A stretch of 9,724 nucleotides of DNA, from NCBI GenBank assembly GCA_937974245.1, contig CALJKV010000099.1, positions 1 through 9,724 on the forward strand, in the 5' to 3' direction. The notes beneath the pieces are model-generated. The model had not been told where the DNA came from, made no database searches, and was given only the letters and a program-made list of their open reading frames with translations. Numbering within the stretch: position 1 is the first letter of the stretch; each line of letters begins with the position of its first letter. Position numbers and translations under genes: made by a program. Source of the stretch: an uncultured Chloroflexota bacterium (GTDB lineage Bacteria > Chloroflexota > Anaerolineae > Aggregatilineales > Phototrophicaceae). Positions 1 to 5,952 of this stretch are shown here, one piece after another.

Positions 1-26
1 GTATAACACGAGACATAAAAAGAGAC

Positions 27-90
27 ACGGATTGTGGAGGTCTCACGAAGTATACTTCGTGAGATCAAGCCGCCAGAAAAGGCAATCCGT
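27..90. repeat. Perfect 24-bp palindrome inside a longer dyad
   Basis: Positions 41-64 are a perfect palindrome: the half-site TCTCACGAAGTA is followed directly by its reverse complement. Outside it, ACGGATTG (27-34) is matched by CAATCCGT (83-90), giving an outer 8-bp dyad. As RNA the centre would fold into a 10-bp stem with a TATA loop. No T-run follows, so a simple intrinsic terminator is unlikely. It could be an operator, a recombinase or phage site, or a structured leader; the sequence does not decide. Confidence 0.6.
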
Positions 91-292
91 TTGATGTTCA
101 ATTAATCAAAAACCCTTGTGGGTATCATGAATGCCATCAATTTGTCAGTGGTTTTTGGTTGAGAAGAGTGGGCAGAAAAAGGAACCTTTTCGCTTAAGAT
201 TTCGCCGTACCTCAATCCCCATATTCGCCAATCTGATCTTTTCTGTCCCTTAACCGATTTCCAATCAAACTCGAATGCTGCGGGTAACATAC

Positions 293-316
293 AGAACCTA
301 TGTTCTATAGTATGCT
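293..316 (+). promoter_or_regulatory. LexA-type operator over the promoter of the LexA-like gene
   Basis: AGAAC-CTAT-GTTCT (293-306) is a perfect palindrome with the GAAC-N4-GTTC core of Gram-positive-type LexA (DinR/Cheo) boxes. It abuts a -10-like TATAGT (306-311), with no good -35 visible. The coding start lies about 50 bases downstream. A bound repressor would cover the promoter, so autoregulation or control by host LexA is the natural reading. The motif is seen directly; its binding protein is inferred. Confidence 0.55.
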
Positions 317-354
317 GAGAGTCCGTTTGATTCTTGTTACACCGAGGACTCCCC

Positions 355-591
355 ATGACCGATGAACTGACCGACAACGTGTATACCTTTCTCCGCGAGT
401 ACATCCAGCAGCATCATCTGCCCCCGACCCTGCGCGAAATTGCCGAAGGGTGCTACATCGGCACCTCAACCACACTGCGCTGCCTTGACCGCTTAGAAGC
501 CCAGGGGCGCATTAGCCGCGAGCCTGGAAAAGCGCGTGGCATCATCCTGCTGGAGCCGGAAACACCCCCCAATCCCCCCGAACAAGACTAA
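355..591 (+). CDS. Stand-alone LexA-type winged-helix DNA-binding protein
   Basis: This 78-aa protein aligns along most of its length with the N-terminal DNA-binding domain of LexA. A helix (LTDNVYTFLREYIQQH) is followed by PPTLREIAEG, the recognition-helix region TSTTLRCLDRLEAQG and the wing ending KARGIILL. It stops after a Pro/Glu-rich tail where LexA would continue into its linker and S24 self-cleaving peptidase, so it should bind LexA-like sites but cannot be inactivated by RecA-stimulated autocleavage. ATG 355 is chosen over an upstream TTG at 334 because GAGGA (344-348) is well spaced from it. LexA-type boxes lie before the gene (293-306) and after it (612-649), suggesting that it regulates itself and the structural genes. 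It could be a phage repressor or a competitor of host LexA. Confidence 0.8.
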   Translation: MTDELTDNVYTFLREYIQQHHLPPTLREIAEGCYIGTSTTLRCLDRLEAQGRISREPGKARGIILLEPETPPNPPEQD

Positions 592-607
592 CCGAAATCA
601 AACCTGG

Positions 608-649
608 TGTTCGAGCAAATGGTCGCACAAATGTTCGAACAAAAGTTCA
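608..649 (+). promoter_or_regulatory. Overlapping LexA-type boxes with 12-bp period
   Basis: Three direct repeats of 12 bp lie head to tail: TGTTCGAGCAAA (608), TGGTCGCACAAA (620) and TGTTCGAACAAA (632). Because the unit is itself half-palindromic, they create three overlapping CGAAC-N4-GTTCG boxes sharing their outer CG: 612-625 (CGAGC/GGTCG), 624-637 (CGCAC/GTTCG) and 636-649 (CGAAC/GTTCA). A further half-site CGAAC lies at 659-663. The array sits between the LexA-like gene and the first structural gene, as expected of a cooperative operator. Protein binding is inferred. Confidence 0.6.
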
Positions 650-669
650 CCATTTAATCGAACAAGTGT

Positions 670-677
670 GCTATTGT
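670..677 (+). promoter_or_regulatory. Possible extended -10 for the structural genes
   Basis: GCTATTGT preceded by T669 gives TG-C-TATTGT, a plausible extended -10 element, 20 bp past the end of the operator array and about 117 bp before the first structural start codon. No clear -35 is seen at the expected distance (about 649-655), which is compatible with an extended -10 promoter. Weak evidence on its own; the adjacent operators raise its credibility. Confidence 0.3.
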
Positions 678-793
678 GATCTCAAGTGAAGCGGTTGATG
701 CCGATGCTCCCCAACATCCGACACACACGAGGAATGACCTGGGATGGGGGAGCGCATCAACCTTCGAGTTTGCGAGGAGCAGAAGGAGAGCAC

Positions 794-1312
794 ATGACAG
801 CAACATGGACAGCGCCGCGCACCTGGGCCGACAACGACCTGGTGGCGGCAGCCGATTTGAACGAGCAGCTGCGAGACAATCAGGAGTTTCTGAAAGACCC
901 GCCCACCGACATTTATGACGCCAACGAAGCGAGTGATTACACGACAACCTCGACATCCTTCACGGATGTGGATGGAACCAATTTCAGTCTTTCACTCGAT
1001 ACCGAAGGGGGCGATGTCCTGGTGTGGTTTTCAGGGAATGTCCGGACAAATAGTGCGGGACAAACGATTCATCTGAATGTATCGGTGGATGGTTCAGATA
1101 ATGTGGCTGATGATGGCATCATCGGCACTCCAGTAACAGGTGCACAGCCCGGGTTACCCACGACCTTCATTCGCCTGATTCAAGGTTTGGCCGCAGGTAC
1201 CCACACCTTCAAACTGCGCTGGAAAACCAATACAGGAACAGCCACCTTGTATGCCGGTGCAGGGACGAGTAACGCGGATGTGCATCCTCAGTTCGGTGTA
1301 CGGGAAATCTAG
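794..1312 (+). CDS. Phage structural protein, probable fibre/appendage with beta-sandwich C-terminus
   Basis: This 172-aa protein begins with MTATWTAPRTWADNDLVAAA and continues with DLNEQLRDNQEFL. A 'W..P.TW...D.V.A..LN..LRDN' start is, from memory, common in phage tail or fibre proteins of high-GC Gram-positive and Chloroflexota genomes. The remainder, from about residue 45, alternates hydrophobic and polar residues with many Gly, Thr and Asp, and ends in a TFKLRWKTNTGTATLYAG stretch, suggesting a jelly-roll or related beta-sandwich as in virion appendages. ATG 794 is preferred over the frame's earlier ATG at 686 because AAGGAG (783-788) is ideally placed and the upstream translation is not phage-like. 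It is the first gene after the operator array. Its stop overlaps the ribosome binding site of the next gene (AGGAG, 1311-1315), implying one transcript. The exact role is not known. Confidence 0.7.
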   Translation: MTATWTAPRTWADNDLVAAADLNEQLRDNQEFLKDPPTDIYDANEASDYTTTSTSFTDVDGTNFSLSLDTEGGDVLVWFSGNVRTNSAGQTIHLNVSVDGSDNVADDGIIGTPVTGAQPGLPTTFIRLIQGLAAGTHTFKLRWKTNTGTATLYAGAGTSNADVHPQFGVREI

Positions 1313-1324
1313 GAGCGAAGCGAA

Positions 1325-1534
1325 ATGAAAACAATCCAGGTAGAACGGAGCAACATCAATATCGAAGCGTTGGACGCGACTTTACGGACGGCGCTGGGGA
1401 ACGGCACGACCGGGCTGAGTTATCAGAAAGGCATCGTGATCGTCCACCTGGTCGACAGTGTGAGCGCCGATCAGGAAAAACAAGCGCGAACGTTAGTTGA
1501 AATGCATGATCCAGCCATCCTGGTCAATTCGTAG
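1325..1534 (+). pseudogene. 5' part of a phage-type gene interrupted by the transposon
   Basis: From ATG 1325 (AGGAG 9 bases upstream) the frame gives 64 native codons up to 1516, then the target duplication. It next reads into the left terminal repeat and stops at TAG 1532-1534, giving a 69-aa truncated product that ends ILVNS. The native part starts MKTIQVERSNINIEALDATL, with a compact alpha/beta pattern and the strand GIVIVHLV. Removing the transposon and one ATCCT copy joins codon 65 (ATC) in frame to the segment at 5765-5950, restoring 125 aa. The intact protein's function is not recognised. Its position among structural genes suggests a small virion or tail-associated protein. Confidence 0.85.
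1517..1521. repeat. Target-site duplication, left copy (ATCCT)
   Basis: ATCCT directly abuts the left terminal repeat and is repeated exactly at 5765-5769 beyond the right repeat. A 5-bp duplication is the hallmark of Tn3-family insertion, and its perfect match implies that the two ends have stayed together since insertion. Confidence 0.93.
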
Positions 1535-1559
1535 CAAAAGGACGAAAACGCACGCTAAG
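1522..1559 (+). repeat. Left terminal inverted repeat of the Tn3-family element (38 bp)
   Basis: It begins GGTCAATTCG and ends GACGAAAACGCACGCTAAG. The inner half closely resembles the Tn3 repeat end GGAACGAAAACTCACGTTAAG, including the terminal TAAG. It matches the reverse complement of 5727-5764 at 36 of 38 positions. The outer end is GGTC rather than the usual GGGG. Confidence 0.95.
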
Positions 1560-1561
1560 AG

Positions 1562-1589
1562 GCTTCACAGAACGTCCCTTCTGTGAAGC
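1562..1589 (+). other. Putative TnpI core recombination site (11-6-11 dyad)
   Basis: GCTTCACAGAA (1562-1572) and its exact reverse complement TTCTGTGAAGC (1579-1589) flank a 6-bp spacer CGTCCC. This arm and spacer geometry is that of a tyrosine-recombinase crossover core, as at Xer dif sites. It lies 2 bases inside the terminal repeat and upstream of tnpI, where Tn4430 keeps its internal resolution site. TnpI would act here to resolve cointegrates. It could also fold as a hairpin in readthrough RNA, but no T-run follows. Confidence 0.7.
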
Positions 1590-1599
1590 AAATTGAACA

Positions 1600-1675
1600 G
1601 ATCGATGGTAAAAAACCATTCCCGATCTAAGATTATCCCGATCAAAACGCTTCACGAAAGGTAATCGGGATGGTT
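1600..1675 (+). promoter_or_regulatory. Repeats before and over the tnpI start: accessory or autoregulatory sites
   Basis: Two direct copies of TCCCGATC (1620-1627 and 1636-1643) are followed by an inverted copy ATCGGGAT (1664-1671) covering the tnpI start codon. AACCATTCCCGAT (1614-1626) is inverted as ATCGGGATGGTT (1664-1675) with one base difference in length. GCTTCACGAA (1649-1658) repeats the core-site arm minus one base. The tnpI ribosome binding site AAAGG (1657-1661) lies among them. By analogy with Tn4430, these may be accessory TnpI binding sites that give directionality to resolution and let TnpI repress its own operon. The repeats are seen; the roles are inferred. Confidence 0.5.
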
Positions 1676-2722
1676 CAGAAACTACCAGATAGTTTAATGG
1701 CGTGGATGGATTATTATCTGGAAGTGGCAGTTCAGGGAGTCCGATCAGAAGAGGTCGCCGGAAAAATCCAACTGCACCTTCAACGCTTTCAGCAATTTTT
1801 CGAGCAGCGTTATGGACAGGAACGCATTAGCTCATGCGTCAAACGGGATGTGCTGGCTTGGCAGCACTCGATGGAAGCGCAAGGATTAGCGCCAGCAACC
1901 ATTAACAACCATCTGGCTTCGCTTTCGGGGTTTGCAACCTGGGTTCATGCTCAAAACGAATACGTCTTCAGTATGGGTGATCCGACGAAAGGCATCGGAG
2001 AGCTCAGCCTCGCCCCGCTCGAACCGCGCAGTTTGAATGAAGCCCAAGTACAGTCCTTGAAAAACCTGTGTGATCGTCTGCTTCCCTTCTACCGTACTAA
2101 AAGTCGAAGAGGGTCGAAATCCGGGGAAAAAGCTCCCCTCCGCGCGAATGCCCGCCCGTGGCGGGACCGTGCCATCGTGTTTGTGCTGCTCTCAACCGGT
2201 TTGCGCCGTGAAGAACTCATCAACCTGAATTTAGAACAACTTAGCCCCCACGCTCCTGATGAACTGCGCCGCGCGCGCCGCGCCCGGATCAGCGGTGTGC
2301 AGGGCAAAGGCAAAACCCAGCGCGACGTTTTTCTCTCACAGGATGCGCGGCAGTCATTGGCGGATTATCTGGAAAAAGAGCATTCCCAGGACGCGGTAGG
2401 ACTCGAACAGCCTCCGTTGTTTCTGAGTGCAGCCAATGTTTTGCCTCGCCAGCCCGATGGTCGCCTCACACCCCGTTCGGTGAATCATATTCTGGAACAA
2501 ATCGGACGCTGGCATGATGCCGAGATTGCCGATGAAGACCGGCACATTTCACCGCTGCGTCCTCACGATCTGCGCCACACGTTTGCCTTCCATCTCTCTA
2601 AGGTCACCGGTGCTGATGCTTACGAACTCGAACGCCGCCTTGGTCACCGTTCACAGCGTTATATCCAGCGTTATACCAATCCGCCGGAAGATGTTGCTGC
2701 CGCTTATATCGAAGAATTTTAG
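1670..2722 (+). CDS. tnpI: Tyrosine recombinase, TnpI-type cointegrate resolvase
   Basis: A 350-aa integrase-family recombinase that would resolve transposition cointegrates at the site just upstream. Residues 1 to about 110 form a helical core-binding (SAM-like) domain; about 160-345 are catalytic. Visible active-site residues are R179 (TGLRREEL), a lysine in GKGK (213 or 215), H299 and R302 in HDLRH, H326 in LGHRS, and the nucleophile Y335 in IQRYT. The H326-Y335 spacing of 9 equals that of XerD. A basic Arg/Lys/Ser insert (about 141-163) precedes the R179 helix and helps make it longer than Tn4430 TnpI (284 aa). ATG 1670 has AAAGG 8 bases upstream. Its stop is 2 bases before tnpA, so translation is probably coupled. 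A host Xer or phage integrase is unlikely given its position inside the transposon ends. Confidence 0.9.
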   Translation: MVQKLPDSLMAWMDYYLEVAVQGVRSEEVAGKIQLHLQRFQQFFEQRYGQERISSCVKRDVLAWQHSMEAQGLAPATINNHLASLSGFATWVHAQNEYVFSMGDPTKGIGELSLAPLEPRSLNEAQVQSLKNLCDRLLPFYRTKSRRGSKSGEKAPLRANARPWRDRAIVFVLLSTGLRREELINLNLEQLSPHAPDELRRARRARISGVQGKGKTQRDVFLSQDARQSLADYLEKEHSQDAVGLEQPPLFLSAANVLPRQPDGRLTPRSVNHILEQIGRWHDAEIADEDRHISPLRPHDLRHTFAFHLSKVTGADAYELERRLGHRSQRYIQRYTNPPEDVAAAYIEEF

Positions 2723-2724
2723 CC

Positions 2725-5679
2725 ATGCCGTCACGTTTTCTTACTGACAAAGATCGGGAGCAGCTCAACAATTTTCCGCTGACGGTTGAAGAGAACGAAC
2801 TCATCACCCACTTCTTTCTCAGTCCAACCGATCATGAGCAAATTGCCTTCCAGCGGGGCGATGCCAATCGTCTTGGCTTTGCGTTGCTGTTGTGTGCCCT
2901 GCGGTACATGGGCTTTTTCCCGTTAGATTTGCAAACAACACCCCCTCATGTTCTGTCTTATCTCGCTGTTCAGCTAGACTGTGACCCAGCGACAGTAAAG
3001 GAATATGGTAAACGTTCTCAGACCCGGCGTGAACACCAACAGTGGGTGATGGATCACCTGGAATTTCGCTGGTTACAAGAACATGATGAAGAGGTGCTTG
3101 CTGCGTGGTTAACTCAGCGTGCAATGGAAAATGAGCGTCCATCGGTTCTGCTACAACAAGCCACCGAACGTCTCTATAAGCAGCGGATTGTCCGCCCCGG
3201 TATCACAACCCTTGAAGAGATGGTGACTACAGCACGCCAACAAGCCGATAAAGAAACCTATCGACGATTATCCACCTCACTCAATAAAGCGTCCCGGCAG
3301 AAGCTGGATGCGCTGCTGCAACCCGATCCCACCAGCGGCGAAACCCCACTCGTCTGGCTGCGTCGTCCAGCGCGTGGTTACAGTGCCGATGATATTCTGG
3401 AGTCGATTGCCAAACTGGTTATGACGCAAACATGGGAAATCGATTCGTGGCAGCTGACCCATATCCCCCGTGCGCGACTTCAACACCTTGCTCAGATTGC
3501 CCGCCATTCCAGTAATCAAGCGTTGCAGCGTCGCGCAGCTTATCAACGTTATCCGGTGCTGATGGCTTTTCTGGCGGATGCCCGCGAAAAGTTGACTGAT
3601 GAAATTCTTGATCTGTACGATCACCGCATCGCGCAGGGGCAACGGGATGCCAAAATTGATTTCCGCGATTACCGGTTACAGCGTAGTGAGGCTTTGGAGC
3701 AGCAGGTCTGGTACTTCAGCCGTATTGCCAGTGTTATTCTGGATGGTGAAGTCACGGATGCCCTGCTCCGTACACAGATCTTCGATATCATCCCTCGATC
3801 CCAGTTGGAGCAGTTATTTGCCGCAATCGAGGCACAGAAACAAACGCTGGATGAACGGCATTTCTTCGGCAATCGTTACCGTTACTTCCGGCGGTTCTTT
3901 CCCAAGTTAATCGAGACGATGAAGTTCCATCGGCTACAAGCACCGGATAGTTTGGTGGACGCGCTCGGTGTTCTGCGTCAAATGAATGAGGCTGCTGAGC
4001 CGGATAAATTGCTCGAAGACGCGCCGAAGGATTTTATCCCCGACGACTGGCGTTGGAGGGTTTTTAACCGGGATCGCACCATCAACCGTCGCTGGTACGA
4101 GTTGTGCGTGATGACCGAACTGCGCGACGCACTGCGTTCAGGTAGGGTCTGGGTCGAGAGCAGCCAGCGCTATACCAACCTCGAAAATTATCTCATCCCC
4201 AAAGACCGATGGGAAGAACTGCGGGCTGTCTACCTTGATTTGGTGAACGGCACACAGGATGTTGACCAACGCCTTTCTCAACTTCAGACCCAGCTTGAAC
4301 AAGCCTTTCAGCAGCTTGACGAGCAGATCCCCGATGATGCTGCCCTTCGTATGGAAGGGGATCGCATCGTCCTGACCCAGTTTGAAGGGGAAGCAGAAGA
4401 ATCGTCTTTATCCCATCAGATCCAATCGATGCTGCCACATCTGCAATTGGCTGAACTGCTGCACGAAGTTGATTCCTGGACGAAGTTCTCGGATCGTTTC
4501 GAACACGCGGCGGGTAGTACACCCCGCATCAAAAATCTGAACCACCATCTTTACGCCGTTTTGCTTTCACAGGCGCGCAACATCGATTTTCACCAGATGG
4601 CGGATGTCGTCGATATTTCCTACAGCCAACTGCTCTGGACGAATAATTGGTATGTTCGTGAAGAAACAATGCAAGCGGCAGCCAACGATCTGGTCAATTA
4701 CCAGTACAGCCGTCCACTCAGTCATTACTGGGGAGATGGACGTTTTTCCTCATCCGATGGGCAGCGTTTTGCCGTTGCTGTTCGCACGCAAAATGCCACA
4801 CCGCTGCCCCGCTATTTCGGGTTCGGACGCGGCTTAACTTTTCTGACATGGACTTCCAACCAGTATTCACAGTACGCAACCTTAGTGACTCCGCCTACTC
4901 ATGGCGAAGCCGCCTACACCCTCGATAAAATTCTTGATAACGAGACTGAACTCGATATCAAGGAACATACCACCGATACCGGCGGTTATACCGACCTGAT
5001 CTTTGCCCTTTTCGATTTGCTGGGAATGCAGTTTGCGCCGCGCTTGAAAGACATCAGTGATACCCGTCTTTACTGCCTTGATTCAAAAAAGACTTATCAT
5101 CACATCCAACCCATTATCACCCGCAAGATCAACCTGCAATTGATCCGGCAGCACTGGGATGACCTACTGCGTGTGGCTGGATCGCTTAAGTTGAAGTGGG
5201 TGACTGCTTCCCTACTCATCCGTAAACTTCAGGCATTTCCGCGTCAACACGTTCTCACCCGCGCCTTGCAGGAATATGGGCGCTTGGTCAAAACAATTTT
5301 CATCCTGCGGTATTTCCACAGTGAAGCCTACCGGCGACGGATTGGAACCCAGCTCAACAAAGGCGAAAAGTTACACACGCTTCGTGCCTATCTTCATTCC
5401 GCTAATCGCGGGCGTATCCGCAAAAAGTATCCTGATGAACACCTCGATCAAGCCAACTGTCTGAACTTGATCACCAATGCCATCACCGTTTGGAATACGG
5501 TTTACATGCAGGTCGCTATCGATCACTTACGAGGACGGGGGCAGGAAATTACAGACGAGGATCTGGTACATCTCTCTCCAGCCCGCTTTGAGCACATCAA
5601 TATCCATGGCAAATATTCCTTTGATATTTCTGTGCCGTTGAGCAATGGAGGATTGCGCCCTTTAGTCGGGGTGACTTAA
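2725..5679 (+). CDS. tnpA: Tn3-family DDE transposase TnpA
   Basis: A 984-aa full-length transposase that binds the 38-bp ends and catalyses replicative transposition. The N-terminal part (from MPSRFLTDKDREQL) matches the start typical of Tn3-family TnpA (DUF4158 region, about 1-160), followed by a long helical middle. The catalytic domain runs from about 570 to 960. D678 is in SSSDGQRF after GDGRF, D751 is in TTDTGGYTD, and E881 is in LNKGEKLHTL. These positions coincide almost exactly with those I recall for Tn4430 TnpA (D679, D751, E881). The end has the family motif SPARFEHINIHGKYSFD. No frameshift or stop is present, so it is probably functional. It begins 2 bases after tnpI with only weak Shine-Dalgarno sequence, and its stop is 17 bases before the right-end dyad. 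Confidence 0.97.
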   Translation: MPSRFLTDKDREQLNNFPLTVEENELITHFFLSPTDHEQIAFQRGDANRLGFALLLCALRYMGFFPLDLQTTPPHVLSYLAVQLDCDPATVKEYGKRSQTRREHQQWVMDHLEFRWLQEHDEEVLAAWLTQRAMENERPSVLLQQATERLYKQRIVRPGITTLEEMVTTARQQADKETYRRLSTSLNKASRQKLDALLQPDPTSGETPLVWLRRPARGYSADDILESIAKLVMTQTWEIDSWQLTHIPRARLQHLAQIARHSSNQALQRRAAYQRYPVLMAFLADAREKLTDEILDLYDHRIAQGQRDAKIDFRDYRLQRSEALEQQVWYFSRIASVILDGEVTDALLRTQIFDIIPRSQLEQLFAAIEAQKQTLDERHFFGNRYRYFRRFFPKLIETMKFHRLQAPDSLVDALGVLRQMNEAAEPDKLLEDAPKDFIPDDWRWRVFNRDRTINRRWYELCVMTELRDALRSGRVWVESSQRYTNLENYLIPKDRWEELRAVYLDLVNGTQDVDQRLSQLQTQLEQAFQQLDEQIPDDAALRMEGDRIVLTQFEGEAEESSLSHQIQSMLPHLQLAELLHEVDSWTKFSDRFEHAAGSTPRIKNLNHHLYAVLLSQARNIDFHQMADVVDISYSQLLWTNNWYVREETMQAAANDLVNYQYSRPLSHYWGDGRFSSSDGQRFAVAVRTQNATPLPRYFGFGRGLTFLTWTSNQYSQYATLVTPPTHGEAAYTLDKILDNETELDIKEHTTDTGGYTDLIFALFDLLGMQFAPRLKDISDTRLYCLDSKKTYHHIQPIITRKINLQLIRQHWDDLLRVAGSLKLKWVTASLLIRKLQAFPRQHVLTRALQEYGRLVKTIFILRYFHSEAYRRRIGTQLNKGEKLHTLRAYLHSANRGRIRKKYPDEHLDQANCLNLITNAITVWNTVYMQVAIDHLRGRGQEITDEDLVHLSPARFEHINIHGKYSFDISVPLSNGGLRPLVGVT

Positions 5680-5696
5680 ATGGAGGACTTCAGTTC

Positions 5697-5724
5697 GCTT
5701 CACAGTAGATTTAAAAGATGAAGC
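5697..5724 (-). repeat. Degenerate mirror copy of the TnpI core site at the right end
   Basis: GCTTCACAGTA (5697-5707), spacer GATTTA, then AAAGATGAAGC (5714-5724). The total is 28 bp, as at the left core, and it lies the same 2 bases from the terminal repeat, in inverted orientation. The inner arm matches the left core arm at 10/11; the outer arm keeps 6/11. The terminal homology of the element is therefore 68 bp (55/68 identical), not 38. It may be a relic of an end duplication, an extra TnpI binding site, or a weak transcription-ending hairpin for tnpA. Confidence 0.55.
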
Positions 5725-5726
5725 CT

Positions 5727-5764
5727 CTTACCGTGCGTTTTCGTCTTTTTGCTACGAATTGACC
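5727..5764 (-). repeat. Right terminal inverted repeat of the Tn3-family element (38 bp)
   Basis: Read on the minus strand it begins GGTCAATTCG and ends GACGAAAACGCACGGTAAG. It differs from the left repeat at two positions (one G/A, one C/G). It borders the ATCCT duplication at 5765. Confidence 0.95.
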
Positions 5765-5769
5765 ATCCT
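5765..5769. repeat. Target-site duplication, right copy (ATCCT)
   Basis: Exact repeat of 1517-1521 immediately outside the right terminal repeat. In the pre-insertion sequence only one copy existed, coding for part of an Ile-Leu pair. Confidence 0.93.
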
Positions 5770-5950
5770 GACGCCCGCACAACAAGCTGAATTGGATCGG
5801 CAGGCCAAGCTAGGGCAGGCGCGGGTGGATTACCAAGGGGATGATCTGGATGTGAGCGGATACGGCGCCGAAAAGGCGACGGTGCAACGACTGGCCGAGA
5901 AGATCGCCTGGCTGGAACAGGAAGTGCTCGATTTGCGAGCGAAGGGGTAG
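5765..5950 (+). pseudogene. 3' part of the transposon-interrupted phage-type gene
   Basis: Continuing the frame of the 1325 gene across the excised transposon gives ILTPAQQAELDRQAKLGQA and onward to a stop at 5948-5950: 61 aa that complete a 125-aa protein. The segment has a charged middle (YQGDDLDVSGYG) and a C-terminal amphipathic helix (ATVQRLAEKIAWLEQEVLDL) with heptad-like hydrophobic spacing, suggesting a short coiled coil for oligomer or partner binding. A TTG at 5759 inside the terminal repeat is in frame, but no good ribosome binding site was seen, so the fragment is probably untranslated. The GC-rich codon use matches its right-hand neighbours. The intact protein's role is not known. 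Confidence 0.85.
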
Positions 5951-5952
5951 CC

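Larger units (their letters stand above)
1..354. other. Left flank without a recognisable gene
   Basis: No convincing coding region is seen in the first 354 bases. The stretch is AT-richer than the phage genes to the right. It contains a nested palindrome (27-90), small hairpins such as ACCC-TTGT-GGGT near 114-125 and AAAAGG-AA-CCTTTT near 176-189, and the putative operator and promoter of the next gene (293-316). A minus-strand frame over 102-290 is open but resembles nothing I know and has no clear ribosome binding site. The stretch may be the leader or junction of the phage-derived region. Confidence 0.6.
1522..5764 (+). mobile_element. Complete Tn3-family transposon, TnpI/TnpA type, 4243 bp
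   Basis: The element has 38-bp terminal inverted repeats, a 5-bp direct target duplication, a candidate TnpI recombination region inside the left end, then a tyrosine recombinase gene and a transposase gene 2 bases apart in the same direction. This is the layout of Tn4430 from Bacillus thuringiensis, which is about the same size. No passenger gene is present: the coding content is tnpI and tnpA only, so it is a cryptic element. Both genes appear intact with all catalytic residues, so the element may be active. It lies inside codon 65 of a phage-type gene, in the same direction as that gene. Its composition is more balanced than the GC-rich genes to its right, which fits arrival from elsewhere. 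Confidence 0.95.

Noticed and set aside
41..64. Resemblance of the palindrome to loxP arms (shared ACGAAGT)
   Set aside because: There is no spacer between the arms and only about 7 bases match, so this is not a Cre-type site.
102..404. Minus-strand open frame of 100 codons (or about 62 from the ATG at 290)
   Set aside because: No ribosome binding site, no recognisable motif, and its start overlaps the well-supported LexA-like gene.
686..793. N-terminal extension of the first structural gene from the ATG at 686
   Set aside because: The extra 36 residues are low quality, and a strong AAGGAG lies before ATG 794, whose product starts like known phage proteins.
1562..1589. Intrinsic terminator in the left end of the transposon
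   Set aside because: A good stem, but no T-run on either strand; the 11-6-11 geometry and position fit a recombination core better.
2725..5679. Several open frames of 60-120 codons on either strand inside tnpA
   Set aside because: They are shadows of the long transposase frame and have no start signals or recognisable products.
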